Positions 18,421 through 26,390 of a stretch of 60,919 bases of DNA are shown piece after piece. The stretch lies in assembly GCA_021107945.1 (NCBI GenBank), contig JAIORV010000038.1:1-60919 (forward strand), given 5' to 3'. Origin of the DNA: Vulcanimicrobiota bacterium. GTDB lineage: Bacteria > Vulcanimicrobiota > JAJTBE01. The notes under the pieces were generated by a model. It saw only the letters and a program-made list of their open reading frames with translations, was not told where the DNA came from and did not search any database. A program made the position numbers and the translations under genes. Within the stretch, counting starts at the first letter, position 1, and each line of letters begins with the position of its first letter.

Positions 18421-19659
18421 TTATTCACTCCCACCAAATGTTTTTACAAAAAACTCCCTTTTCTTCTCCGGTCCGTCCCATTTTTCAATAATTTCCTGGA
18501 ATTCCTTCGCTTTTTTCTTGGCCTCTTCATCTCCGAGGAGCTTGTCAACCGCATCCAGGATCTTCCCGGGAGTCACGCGGAGTTTTTTTATCCTTATGGC
18601 AAAGCCCTTGCGGACGAGACATTCTATATTCGCCTCCTGCTCAGGTTGCATTCCCACGCCGACGACGGGAGTTCCGGAAAGGCAGGCTGTCATTACCGTG
18701 CCTATTCCGCCGTGAATCACCGATATGTCCGCCATGGGATTGACTTTATGAGCGGGGATCCACCCCGTTGCAATAACGTTCTCGGGAATCTTCACATCCA
18801 TCTTCTCAAGCAGTCCCTTCACGGGGGCGATTACGGTGTATGGTCTCTCTCCGAATCCCTCGATAATCTTCGCAACGATTTCCGGAGTGCCGGAGCTTCC
18901 CATTGCAAAGTAAATGACAGGCTTGTCTTTGGGCATATTCAGGATCTCTTCCGGTATGTCATAACTCAACTTCCCCAGGAGAGGCCCTATAAAATGATAA
19001 TTGGGCGGAAAATCGGTCAAATCTGAAAATTCCGGAGGTTCTGCCATAAGGGTGTAGTCTCCCTCCCAGAGACCTCTCATATTCCTGAAAGGTTTAACAC
19101 CGAATTTTCTTGCGGCCTTGTTAAAGGGACCTGTCATGAATCCCACTATCATATTCATTATACCGCTGCTGAGCTTGTCCATTATCTTTTCGGGTATCCA
19201 CCTTAATATGGGAAAATCGAACATATCGGGATAAGTGCCGAGTCCTGAACGGTAATATACTTCCGTCCAGGTAGATTGTATGACCCAGAGAAGCGGCACT
19301 TTAGCCACCCTGCATGAGATTGAAGCACTGAAACAGAATCCCGTCACAACCGCAACGGGATCAACTTCCTTATATAAAGCCAATTCATTTTCCACTCTCT
19401 CGATAAGCTCCTCCGCACTGAAGAAATCGCCAAACTCCTCGCCCTTGTCAATCTTGTAAAGACGCTCTATCTTCTCCGGTGTCATTCGCGGGTACATCTT
19501 CTTCATTTCGAAGCCTTCCTCGGTAATGACCTTTTCGAATTCTCCCCCATAGCTCATAAAAAGAACGTCAAAATCATCCTTGCAGGCTTTTGCTATTTGA
19601 ATCATTCTTGTGGTTTCCGCCAGGTTACAGGTTTCCGGCGCCAGGATAAGTGTTTTCAT
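18421..19659 (-). CDS. GT1/MGT-like glycosyltransferase
   Basis: 412 aa. The ATG follows GAGGTGG. The N-domain (about 1-220) has a Rossmann start (MKTLILAPET). The C-domain has VIYFAMGSSG and the donor-binding block GWIPAHKVNPMADISVIHGGIGTVMTACLSGTPVVGVGMQPEQ (quoted here only as a region, about residues 315-360). That block corresponds to the HGG..T..EAL..G.P.......DQ motif of the UGT/YjiC family, here with PEQE in place of the usual DQ. The donor would be a nucleotide-sugar and the acceptor a lipid or natural product; neither can be named. It is monocistronic on the minus strand, downstream of the FlhA-like gene. Confidence 0.8.
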   Translation of the reverse strand: MKTLILAPETCNLAETTRMIQIAKACKDDFDVLFMSYGGEFEKVITEEGFEMKKMYPRMTPEKIERLYKIDKGEEFGDFFSAEELIERVENELALYKEVDPVAVVTGFCFSASISCRVAKVPLLWVIQSTWTEVYYRSGLGTYPDMFDFPILRWIPEKIMDKLSSGIMNMIVGFMTGPFNKAARKFGVKPFRNMRGLWEGDYTLMAEPPEFSDLTDFPPNYHFIGPLLGKLSYDIPEEILNMPKDKPVIYFAMGSSGTPEIVAKIIEGFGERPYTVIAPVKGLLEKMDVKIPENVIATGWIPAHKVNPMADISVIHGGIGTVMTACLSGTPVVGVGMQPEQEANIECLVRKGFAIRIKKLRVTPGKILDAVDKLLGDEEAKKKAKEFQEIIEKWDGPEKKREFFVKTFGGSE

Positions 19660-19762
19660 ATTATTTCCACCTCATTTTTGTCTAAACCACGAAGTCACGG
19701 AGAGCACGGAGGGCACAAAGTTTTTAATTTAATTCTTCGCGTCCTTCGTGGCTAAGGGGAAT

Positions 19763-19858
19763 GGGAAAGGGGACGTGGGAAACGAGATCCATTACCCGTC
19801 ATCCATTATCCATTATCCGTTTTCCATTATCCGTTTATCGGGACGGGGACGTCCCTCC
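19763..19858. repeat. About 96-bp repeat shared with 28056-28150
   Basis: GGGAAAGGGGACGTGGGAAACGAGATCC followed by CCATTATCC-type units and then an R2 repeat. The order is the same at 28056-28150, with high identity. Here it abuts the 3' end of the FlhA-like gene. Confidence 0.8.
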
Positions 19859-19863
19859 TACAG
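19837..19863 (-). repeat. R2 repeat providing a stop codon
   Basis: On the minus strand CTGTAGGAGGGACGTCCC. Its CTG TAG is the last codon and stop of the FlhA-like gene. Confidence 0.85.
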
Positions 19864-21336
19864 ATTTGACACCTGTTCTCCGATTTCTGAGATTATTCCA
19901 AAGTTTACCAGGTTCGTGCCTGGTGGTATTTCATTCCAGGATAGAACGGAAAGGACGGGGAAGGCATGTTGTGTAATATTTCGTATTGCCGTTCTGATTT
20001 GTGGGGCAACCAGCAAGACAGGTTCCAGGTTGTTTTTCATCATTTCCATGACTTTTACTCCAAGTTCCTCAAGAATTACTTGTCCCTTTTCAGGTTCAAG
20101 AGTGAGAATGGATCCTGTTTCGGTCTTGACAATAGAATCGATGATACATCGTTCTACCTGAGGATCAAATGATATAACCTTTATCTGTCCTTCCTCGCTA
20201 ATAAACTTGCTGCATATTGCCCTTGAGAGGGCGTATCTGACGCATTCGGTGAGTATCTCCACGTCCCTGGTAAGCTCAATATTATCGGCTATTGTTTCCA
20301 TTATAGTGACAAGATCCCTTATTGAGACCCTTTCCCGGAGTAGGTTTTTCAGAATCTTTTGAATACTGCCGGGGCTTATATTATAGTTTTCAAGATCCTT
20401 TACAACGGCCGGGTAAGATTCTTCAAGGTTATCAATCAGCATTTGTACGTCCTGCCGTCCCAGAAGGTCGGGTGCATAGGAGCGAATAACTTCTTTCAAC
20501 TGGACTGTGATAACGCTCAGTTCGTCGAATATCATGCATCCAATCTGCTCGGCCTTTTCACACATTTTGCGGGAAATCCAGATGCCGGGAAGGCCAAATG
20601 TGGGATCAATCACTTGTTTACCCACCAGTTCTTTCAATTTATCATCAGATCCGATTGCAAAGAAGTAACCGGGGATTGTCTCACCCCTTGCAATCTTTAC
20701 GCCTTTTATTTTTATCTCATAGACCGTGGGGGCAAGCTTGCGATTTTCTATGACATTGACTCCGGGAATCAGCAGTCCCAATTCCATGGCGATTTCTTTT
20801 CGAATTGAAGCTATCCTCTCAAGCAGACCGCCTCCCCGTCCGGGATCTGCAATATTGATAAGCTCCTTTCCAATCTCAATTAAGAGTGGATCAACAAGCA
20901 TATCCTTGAGGATATGCATTCTTCTGCGATCAATCTCTCTGAGGTGAAGTTCTCTGCGCCCGTCGGTTCCCGCTTCATCTGCGGGTTTATGCTTTTTCCT
21001 GTGCTGCGGGGGGATCGTTTCCTTGTTTATATTCCGCAATATGAGATCCATGTGACATACGCGGTCAAAATCCCCCAGGATTCGTCCCCGATACTCCTCT
21101 ATCGCCTCGGTGGCTTTATCTCCGCCGATTAATCCCAGGGACTCAAGGGTGGCGTGATGAATTTTTTCATCGGGACTTTCCAGGAATTTCTTTATAAGAT
21201 CAATGTTTTCAGTTTTGCCGGGTTCTCCCATCTCTTTCAATGTAACAACAAGATCACCTGAACCCATCTTTGAAATATCATCTTTTATATTCTCGCTTGT
21301 TTTTTTTCTCTTCCTGACGCTCTTTTTTTCTTTCAT
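19858..21336 (-). CDS. Soluble FlhA/FHIPEP C-terminal-domain-like protein with HEAT-like N-terminus
   Basis: 492 aa, no transmembrane segment. The ATG follows GGAGGG. Residues 1-25 are Lys-rich; about 25-95 look like HEAT/PBS repeats (IKKFLESPDEKIHHATLESLG). Residues about 135-460 match the cytoplasmic domain of FlhA/SctV export-gate proteins. Recognisable pieces are DPLLIEIGKELI, ERIASIRKEIAMELGLLIPGV, YEIKIKGVKIARGE, FGLPGIWI, LLGRQDVQMLIDNL, NLLRERVSIRDL and YALSRAICSKF. In FlhA this domain forms the nonameric ring that docks chaperone-substrate complexes, normally fused to eight membrane helices that are absent here. No flagellar or type III gene is nearby. The stop codon is supplied by an R2 repeat. 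Confidence 0.8.
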   Translation of the reverse strand: MKEKKSVRKRKKTSENIKDDISKMGSGDLVVTLKEMGEPGKTENIDLIKKFLESPDEKIHHATLESLGLIGGDKATEAIEEYRGRILGDFDRVCHMDLILRNINKETIPPQHRKKHKPADEAGTDGRRELHLREIDRRRMHILKDMLVDPLLIEIGKELINIADPGRGGGLLERIASIRKEIAMELGLLIPGVNVIENRKLAPTVYEIKIKGVKIARGETIPGYFFAIGSDDKLKELVGKQVIDPTFGLPGIWISRKMCEKAEQIGCMIFDELSVITVQLKEVIRSYAPDLLGRQDVQMLIDNLEESYPAVVKDLENYNISPGSIQKILKNLLRERVSIRDLVTIMETIADNIELTRDVEILTECVRYALSRAICSKFISEEGQIKVISFDPQVERCIIDSIVKTETGSILTLEPEKGQVILEELGVKVMEMMKNNLEPVLLVAPQIRTAIRNITQHAFPVLSVLSWNEIPPGTNLVNFGIISEIGEQVSNL

Positions 21337-21851
21337 GGTTTCAGTCCCTCCTAATTTAGTATCTATTCACCGCAAAGACCACAAAGACCACAAAGATTTT
21401 TTGTAGGAGTGATGTCCCTACCCCGATAATATCCCTTTGCACCTTCTTTGCGTCCTTTACTTCTTTGTTGTTTATTTTAAATTCCTTTTTATGGAATGAA
21501 AAGCTTTCCAGAAGGTGAATAGTAACACTATTTATACTCCTATACTCCCGTGAATTTCCTTGACATAATTAATAATCCTCACCGGGGCGATTACCCCGGG
21601 GCACCCATTAAGTTTTTTTCTGGAAGAATATATATTGATACTTATGCAAGAGATGGTGGAAAACCTGTTTGATTTGCAGGAAAAAAAAGGAAATCAAAGA
21701 ACACAAACCAGGAAATTTTATGATTATCCGTTTCAACCGGTAGCGGGGGTTTCTAAACCTCCCGTTGTATCAGGAAACCTGAAGGTTTCCGCTACCGGAT
21801 TTTTTCTCCATTAATCATATGATCAAACTTGAATCAAAGAAGGTGACTAAA
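21337..21851. other. Gap and leader upstream of leuC
   Basis: No gene is seen. It contains an R1 repeat (CACCGCAAAGACCACAAAGACC, about 21369) and an R2-like remnant (about 21403). It also has a CCGGGG/CCCCGG hairpin (21582-21599) and the two competing hairpins described at 21737-21798. Confidence 0.5.
21737..21804 (+). promoter_or_regulatory. Mutually exclusive hairpins before leuC
   Basis: A long-range stem CCGGTAGCGG (21737-21746) / CCGCTACCGG (21789-21798) is followed by ATTTTTTC. It overlaps an inner perfect hairpin GGAAACCT/AGGTTTCC (21773-21790). The outer stem resembles a terminator about 50 nt before the leuC start. The geometry would suit attenuation, but similar TAGCGGGGGTTTCTAAACC repeats occur elsewhere as plain repeats. 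Confidence 0.35.
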
Positions 21852-23111
21852 ATGGGAAAGACAATTATTGAAAAGATACTACAGAATCATACTGAAGACA
21901 GGGTCGAGCCGGGCAAAATTGTCTGGATCGAGTTGGATGTCCGCTCTGCGAGGGATTTTGCCGGAGCGAACGTCGTCAAGAATTTCGAGAAGCATTTCCC
22001 CGGTGAGAAAGTGGAGAATCCCGACAAGACATTCTTCACATTCGACTGCAATGTTCCGGCGAATACAATCGCATACGCCGAGAACCAGCACCTGTGCCGT
22101 CTTTTTGCAAGAAAACAGGGGATCCAGGTGTATGACGTCGACGCGGGAATCGGCTCCCATGTTATGTTGTACGAGGGACTTGCGTTACCCGGGGGAACCG
22201 TTGTGGGAACCGACAGTCACTTGAACATAATGGGCGCAATTGGATGTTTTGGTCAGGGAATGGGCGATTCTGACATTGCGTTTGCATTTAAAACCGGGAA
22301 GACCTGGTTTGAAGTTCCGGAGACAATCAAAATTACAATCAATGGCACTTATGATTATCCAACAACGGGAAAGGATCTCATTCTTTTCATTCTTGGAAAG
22401 ATGGGAGCGGCAGGCGCATTGGGCAAGTGTGTTGAGTTATATGGTGAGATGGTTGATCGTCTCGACCTGGAGGATCGCATCACAGTTGCAAGTATGGGCA
22501 CGGAGATGGGAGCTATTTCCATTGTAATCCCGCCTTCCGATGAAATAATAAAGTTCTACAGGGATATGGGCAAGAAGTTCAATCCGGTATTTGCCGATCC
22601 CGACGCAAAATACTCTCAGGAGCTTGAATTCGATATCCAGGGATTGAGACCCCACATCGCAAAGCCTCCACATCCCGATGATACCGTTCCCGTGGATGAG
22701 CTTGACGAGATAAAGGTTGATTCGGTTTTCATAGGATCATGCACAAACGGAACATACAAGGATATCAAGATCGCCGCCGATATACTCAAGGGCAAAAAAG
22801 TCGCTCCGGGCGTAATGGTGAAGGTTGTTCCGGCAACAAGAGAAACTTATGGAAGGCTTCTGGAGGACGGAATTATCCAGGTATTATTTGAAAGCGGCGT
22901 TATTGTGAGCAACCCCGGCTGTGGCGGTTGTGCCCAGGGACAGATTGGAATGACCGGCAAGGGCGAGGTTCAAATCAGCACATCAAACCGTAACTTCAAG
23001 GGCAAACAGGGAAGCGGGTTCACATACCTTGCAAGCACGGTCACAGCGTCTGCATCGGCGATAACGGGTAAAATCGCAACATTGCCTGCAAGAGTTATTG
23101 TAAGAAAATAA
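21852..23111 (+). CDS. leuC: 3-isopropylmalate dehydratase / homoaconitase-family large subunit
   Basis: 419 aa from the ATG at 21852 (AAGGTGA seven bases upstream), preferred over an ATG at 21819. An aconitase-superfamily [4Fe-4S] hydro-lyase isomerising 2- and 3-isopropylmalate in leucine synthesis. Seen: GTDSHLNIMGAIGCFGQGMGDSD, with the usual His of the GTDSH motif, then FIGSCTNG and NPGCGGC, which supply the three cluster cysteines. Length matches the shorter archaeal/HACN type (about 420 aa) rather than the 465-aa proteobacterial form, so homoaconitase or dimethylmalate dehydratase activity is possible. The small subunit follows 219 bp downstream, separated by paired R1 repeats. Confidence 0.88.
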   Translation: MGKTIIEKILQNHTEDRVEPGKIVWIELDVRSARDFAGANVVKNFEKHFPGEKVENPDKTFFTFDCNVPANTIAYAENQHLCRLFARKQGIQVYDVDAGIGSHVMLYEGLALPGGTVVGTDSHLNIMGAIGCFGQGMGDSDIAFAFKTGKTWFEVPETIKITINGTYDYPTTGKDLILFILGKMGAAGALGKCVELYGEMVDRLDLEDRITVASMGTEMGAISIVIPPSDEIIKFYRDMGKKFNPVFADPDAKYSQELEFDIQGLRPHIAKPPHPDDTVPVDELDEIKVDSVFIGSCTNGTYKDIKIAADILKGKKVAPGVMVKVVPATRETYGRLLEDGIIQVLFESGVIVSNPGCGGCAQGQIGMTGKGEVQISTSNRNFKGKQGSGFTYLASTVTASASAITGKIATLPARVIVRK

Positions 23112-23330
23112 CTTTTGTTTGTATCTATTCAACGCAGAGATCGCAAAGAGCGCGGAGATAAGAAAAAGAGAACTTTCAGATAATTTAATTTTATACTCGA
23201 AAATCGGTATTCAGAATTTAGTGAATAGCAGACAATGCTTCTAATCCTCTGCGTCCTCAGCGTACTTTGCGGTGAAAATCGATAGAGGTTGAACAGTTAC
23301 TTTTGTTTTATTATAAGGAGTTGATCAAAT
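23112..23330. repeat. Inverted R1 repeat pair between leuC and leuD
   Basis: CAACGCAGAGATCGCAAAGAGCGCGGAG (about 23130) and its inverted relative CTCTGCGTCCTCAGCGTACTTTGCGG (about 23247) lie in opposite orientation about 90 bp apart. They can fold into a hairpin inside the presumed operon. Confidence 0.65.
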
Positions 23331-23864
23331 ATGAAACCGGGAATATTAAAAGGACGAATATGGGTAATAACAGATCCCGACACGGATAAATTAATAAATA
23401 ACATTGACACCGATATGATATATCACAACGCACATCTGGCGGTTACCGAGATAGAAAAGATGGGACAATATGCATTCGGCAACCTGACAGGATGGAAAGA
23501 TTTCCCCAAAAAAGCCGGTGAGGGTGATATAGTTGTATGCGGGACGAACTTCGGCTCAGGATCATCCAGACAACACGCAGTTGATTGCTTCCGGGCGCTG
23601 GGAGTTCAGCTCATAATCGCAGGATCCTTCGGAGCGATTTACAAGCGTAACGCCATAAACTCCGGCATGCCTATCCTCACATACCCCGACGTGGACGACG
23701 CCAAAATAAAATCCGGTGATGAGGTAGAGGTTGACCTGGAGAAAGGAAAGCTCAAGAATATCACAACCGGTGAGTATCTTCCGAATGCGGATCCTTTCTC
23801 AATAGTTCAGATGGATATTTATCGAGCCGGTGATCTTTTTGAATACGCTAAAGCTTTGGGTTAA
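23331..23864 (+). CDS. leuD: 3-isopropylmalate dehydratase-family small subunit
   Basis: 177 aa aconitase swivel domain, partner of the leuC product. The ATG follows AAGGAGTTGATCAAAT. Signature residues: an IDTDMIYH substrate-contact loop, CGTNFGSGSSRQHAVD (the SR/H motif), and the IIAGSFGAIYKRNAINSGMPIL segment. Length is slightly above archaeal LeuD (about 165 aa), with an N-terminal extension of about 20 residues. Substrate assignment depends on the loop and remains 3-isopropylmalate or a homologue. Confidence 0.88.
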   Translation: MKPGILKGRIWVITDPDTDKLINNIDTDMIYHNAHLAVTEIEKMGQYAFGNLTGWKDFPKKAGEGDIVVCGTNFGSGSSRQHAVDCFRALGVQLIIAGSFGAIYKRNAINSGMPILTYPDVDDAKIKSGDEVEVDLEKGKLKNITTGEYLPNADPFSIVQMDIYRAGDLFEYAKALG

Positions 23865-23941
23865 TTATTTACCGCAGAGATCGCGGAGTTCGCAGAGGAT
23901 AACCGGAGAAAAAATATTGAGTAGCAAGGGGGTTGCATTTA

Positions 23942-24406
23942 ATGAAAGTCAAGGATTATATGACAGGGAATGTAATAACGGTACGGGAAGAGGACTCGTT
24001 ACTTCAGGCAAGGAATTCGATGAAAAAAAATCAAATCCGTCATTTGCCTGTTCTGAATGACGAGGGTAAACTCGTGGGTATTATCACTTTTTCCAATATA
24101 ATGGGATATACTCCAACACAAGCGATTTCAATGAATTTCTGGGAGATGATGGATATAATATCCCGTAAAAAGGTGAAAGACGCAATGACGGTAGCGCCCG
24201 CCACGGCTACCCCCGACATGCCCATAGAAGATGTGGCGACACTTTTCAGGGAAGAAAAAGTGGGAATATTGCCTGTGATAGAGGAAAATCATCTTATAGG
24301 CATTATTACCGACACAGATGTTCTCAATGCATTTACGGACCTGATGAGAATGCTCAGGAAAGAAAAGTATGATTTCTCGAAGATTCACAGGGTGAGCAAG
24401 GTTTAA
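23942..24406 (+). CDS. Tandem CBS-domain protein
   Basis: 154 aa from the ATG at 23942; an upstream TTG in frame is less likely because AAGGGGG lies directly against it. Two CBS domains (about 1-60 and 80-145): MKVKDYMTGNVITV...HLPVLNDEGKLVGIIT and VKDAMTVAPATATPDM...GILPVIEENHLIGIIT. Paired CBS domains bind adenosine nucleotides and regulate other proteins. AcuB-like stand-alone proteins have this layout. It lies 77 bp after leuD on the same strand and may be co-transcribed; the partner is unknown. Confidence 0.85.
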   Translation: MKVKDYMTGNVITVREEDSLLQARNSMKKNQIRHLPVLNDEGKLVGIITFSNIMGYTPTQAISMNFWEMMDIISRKKVKDAMTVAPATATPDMPIEDVATLFREEKVGILPVIEENHLIGIITDTDVLNAFTDLMRMLRKEKYDFSKIHRVSKV

Positions 24407-24546
24407 TGTCCGGGATTTAACATTATTTTAACAATCAATTATTGATATGCCGGGGTTTTTCATGCTAATATTGATATGTAGAGCTTCGGCTTTTTAATTA
24501 ACTGTGAACTTTTCTCTAACATTCCAAAAAGAAACGGAGAATTTAT

Positions 24547-26100
24547 ATGGATATAAGACCCACACAATCCAACCAGACTGAAACCAACCAGACCCCTTAC
24601 AAGTTTCATGATAATAAGCAAAAAAATGTGGATGTTCATCCGGATCATTACAAAGTCGCGGCGAAGATTGATGTTGATAAGGATCATAATCTCTCCGATA
24701 AAGAGATCAAGTCTTATCTTAGAAAAGAAGATATACTCAGAGATCCCGCGATTGCGCAGACAGACGAAAAATTAATATTAAGAGATTACAAACGAACTCT
24801 TCAAAATCAGCCCATCGAGCAGACACCCTCATATCATTCGTATGAAGAGCTTACAAATGAACTCCATGCGCTGGTTGAGAAATTTCCCGATACAGCGGAA
24901 CTGATTTCTCTTACAAAGTCGAGCGAGGGAAGAGATGTGTGGGCATTAAAAATAACGAAGAAACCTGAACCAGATCCGCAAGATCCGGAGAATCCGGAAA
25001 ATCCCGGGGACGGACAGACACCACCCCCGCAACAGCCGGCGGAACCCGGTGAATCACGCTGGATTCTCTCGGATGAAAACAATCAGAATCCACCGGCACA
25101 GGAACCGGGGCAGGAGCCTGGACAGGAGCCCCCCGATAACGGAGAACCGCAGGAACCCAGGAAGCCTGGGATTTTGATCACCGGCGAGCACCATGCAAGA
25201 GAATGGATATCGCTCGAAGTGCCGCTTTTCGCCGCAAAACAGATCCTGGAAAATTACGAAACAGATCCCAAGATGAAGGAGAGAGTTGATAAATCCGTTA
25301 TATGGGTTGTCCCTCTTGTAAATCCCGACGGTTATGAATATACCAGGAATGAGAGCTTCTGGTGGAGGAAAAACCGCCAACCCATAACCGAGACGGCTTG
25401 TGACATCGAAGAACAGCCCCCCGGGAACCTGTGCAATCTCCCCGGTGGCGTGGGTACATCGAAAAGAAGTGATGACGAGATTCTTGGCTATGGAATTGAT
25501 CCCAACCGTAATTATGTCGATGATAATCCCGATAATTATAATATGTACCGTCCCGAGGGCGACACTGCCTGCTCCACATGGGATGACGAAGGCGCATCGG
25601 ACAGAATTTCCAGTAGTACATACCGTGGACCCGCTGGCGGATATGCCCCGGAAGTGAAGGCATTGATGGATCTCCAGGAGAGCGGGCAAATTGACGCGGC
25701 AATCGATTTTCATTCATATGGTCGTATGATACTTTATCCAATCGGTCACAGTTACGATGAGCATGCCGAAAATGAGGAAGAATACAAGCAGGTTGCCCAG
25801 AATATGTCTCAGATCATTCATGACGCCGATGAGGAGGGAGTTACATACAGGCCGATGAAAAGCACGGATCTCTATCCCGCCTGTGGAACATCGGAAGATT
25901 TCCAGTATGCAAACAAGATTCTGGGTTTCACGGTAGAACTTGCCAGGAGTTATGCCCCCGACGAGGAGGATATAGAGCCCATCCGCAAGAGACTTCTGGG
26001 AGCGCAATTATACCTGATAGATTATGCGATAAACAAGCCTCCTGAGCCCGAGCCGGAACCCCAGCCCATTCCCCAACCACAAAACCCTGCGACCTCATAA
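24547..26100 (+). CDS. M14-family zinc carboxypeptidase with EF-hand and Pro-rich insert
   Basis: 517 aa, no obvious signal peptide. The ATG follows ACGGAG. A canonical EF-hand loop lies at 42-53 (D42, D44, D46, N48, S50, E53). The carboxypeptidase domain begins about residue 95 (SYEELTNELHALVEKFP). It is interrupted by an acidic Pro/Glu/Gln-rich insert at about 139-207, after which the zinc motif H216-x-x-E219 (GEHHAREW) appears. Also seen are NPDGYEY, the DPNRNY Arg motif, DFHSYG (third zinc ligand) and VELARSY (catalytic Glu). The C-tail is Pro/Glu-rich. It would cleave C-terminal residues from peptides. Without a signal peptide the location is unclear. It converges with the decarboxylase gene. 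Confidence 0.85.
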   Translation: MDIRPTQSNQTETNQTPYKFHDNKQKNVDVHPDHYKVAAKIDVDKDHNLSDKEIKSYLRKEDILRDPAIAQTDEKLILRDYKRTLQNQPIEQTPSYHSYEELTNELHALVEKFPDTAELISLTKSSEGRDVWALKITKKPEPDPQDPENPENPGDGQTPPPQQPAEPGESRWILSDENNQNPPAQEPGQEPGQEPPDNGEPQEPRKPGILITGEHHAREWISLEVPLFAAKQILENYETDPKMKERVDKSVIWVVPLVNPDGYEYTRNESFWWRKNRQPITETACDIEEQPPGNLCNLPGGVGTSKRSDDEILGYGIDPNRNYVDDNPDNYNMYRPEGDTACSTWDDEGASDRISSSTYRGPAGGYAPEVKALMDLQESGQIDAAIDFHSYGRMILYPIGHSYDEHAENEEEYKQVAQNMSQIIHDADEEGVTYRPMKSTDLYPACGTSEDFQYANKILGFTVELARSYAPDEEDIEPIRKRLLGAQLYLIDYAINKPPEPEPEPQPIPQPQNPATS

Positions 26101-26109
26101 TATTTATAT

Positions 26110-26139
26110 ATATCAGACTTAATAAATTTTGTCTGATAT
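26110..26139 (+). terminator. Hairpin after the carboxypeptidase gene
   Basis: Perfect 9-bp stem ATATCAGAC (26110-26118) / GTCTGATAT (26131-26139), followed by CTTTCTTC. Weak terminator character on the plus strand. Confidence 0.45.
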
Positions 26140-26147
26140 CTTTCTTC

Positions 26148-26183
26148 AAAAAATGCGGAGGGCAATCGCCTTCCGCATTTCAA
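26148..26183 (-). terminator. Bidirectional-type terminator between convergent genes
   Basis: A 13-bp stem (26151-26163 / 26168-26180; one G.U) with loop AATC. The minus strand leaves it into a run of six T residues, so it can terminate the decarboxylase transcript. The plus strand leaves it into TTT. Confidence 0.7.
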
Positions 26184-26244
26184 TTCGGACATTTATTATT
26201 AGAAATACTACAAGCTGTTTCTAATAAGTATTACCTTTTTTGCT

Positions 26245-26324
26245 CTGCGGCGAAACACCGCAGCCACCGACATTATTATAATGGTGGATGTTGGAGTGAG
26301 GGTGGGGTCGGCGTCCCGCCGCCC
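26245..26324. repeat. R3 GC-rich inverted-repeat element, copy 2
   Basis: CTGCGGCGAAACACCGCAGCCACC, then a GGTGG block, then GGCGTCCCGCCGCCC. The 34 bp before it (TTCTAATAAGTATTACC) also match the partial copy at 13219-13250 in inverted orientation. Confidence 0.75.
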
Positions 26325-26390
26325 ATATGACGAATCCCTTTGTGGTCTTTGCGGTGATAAAATATTATCAATAACTGGAAATAGCTTAAA

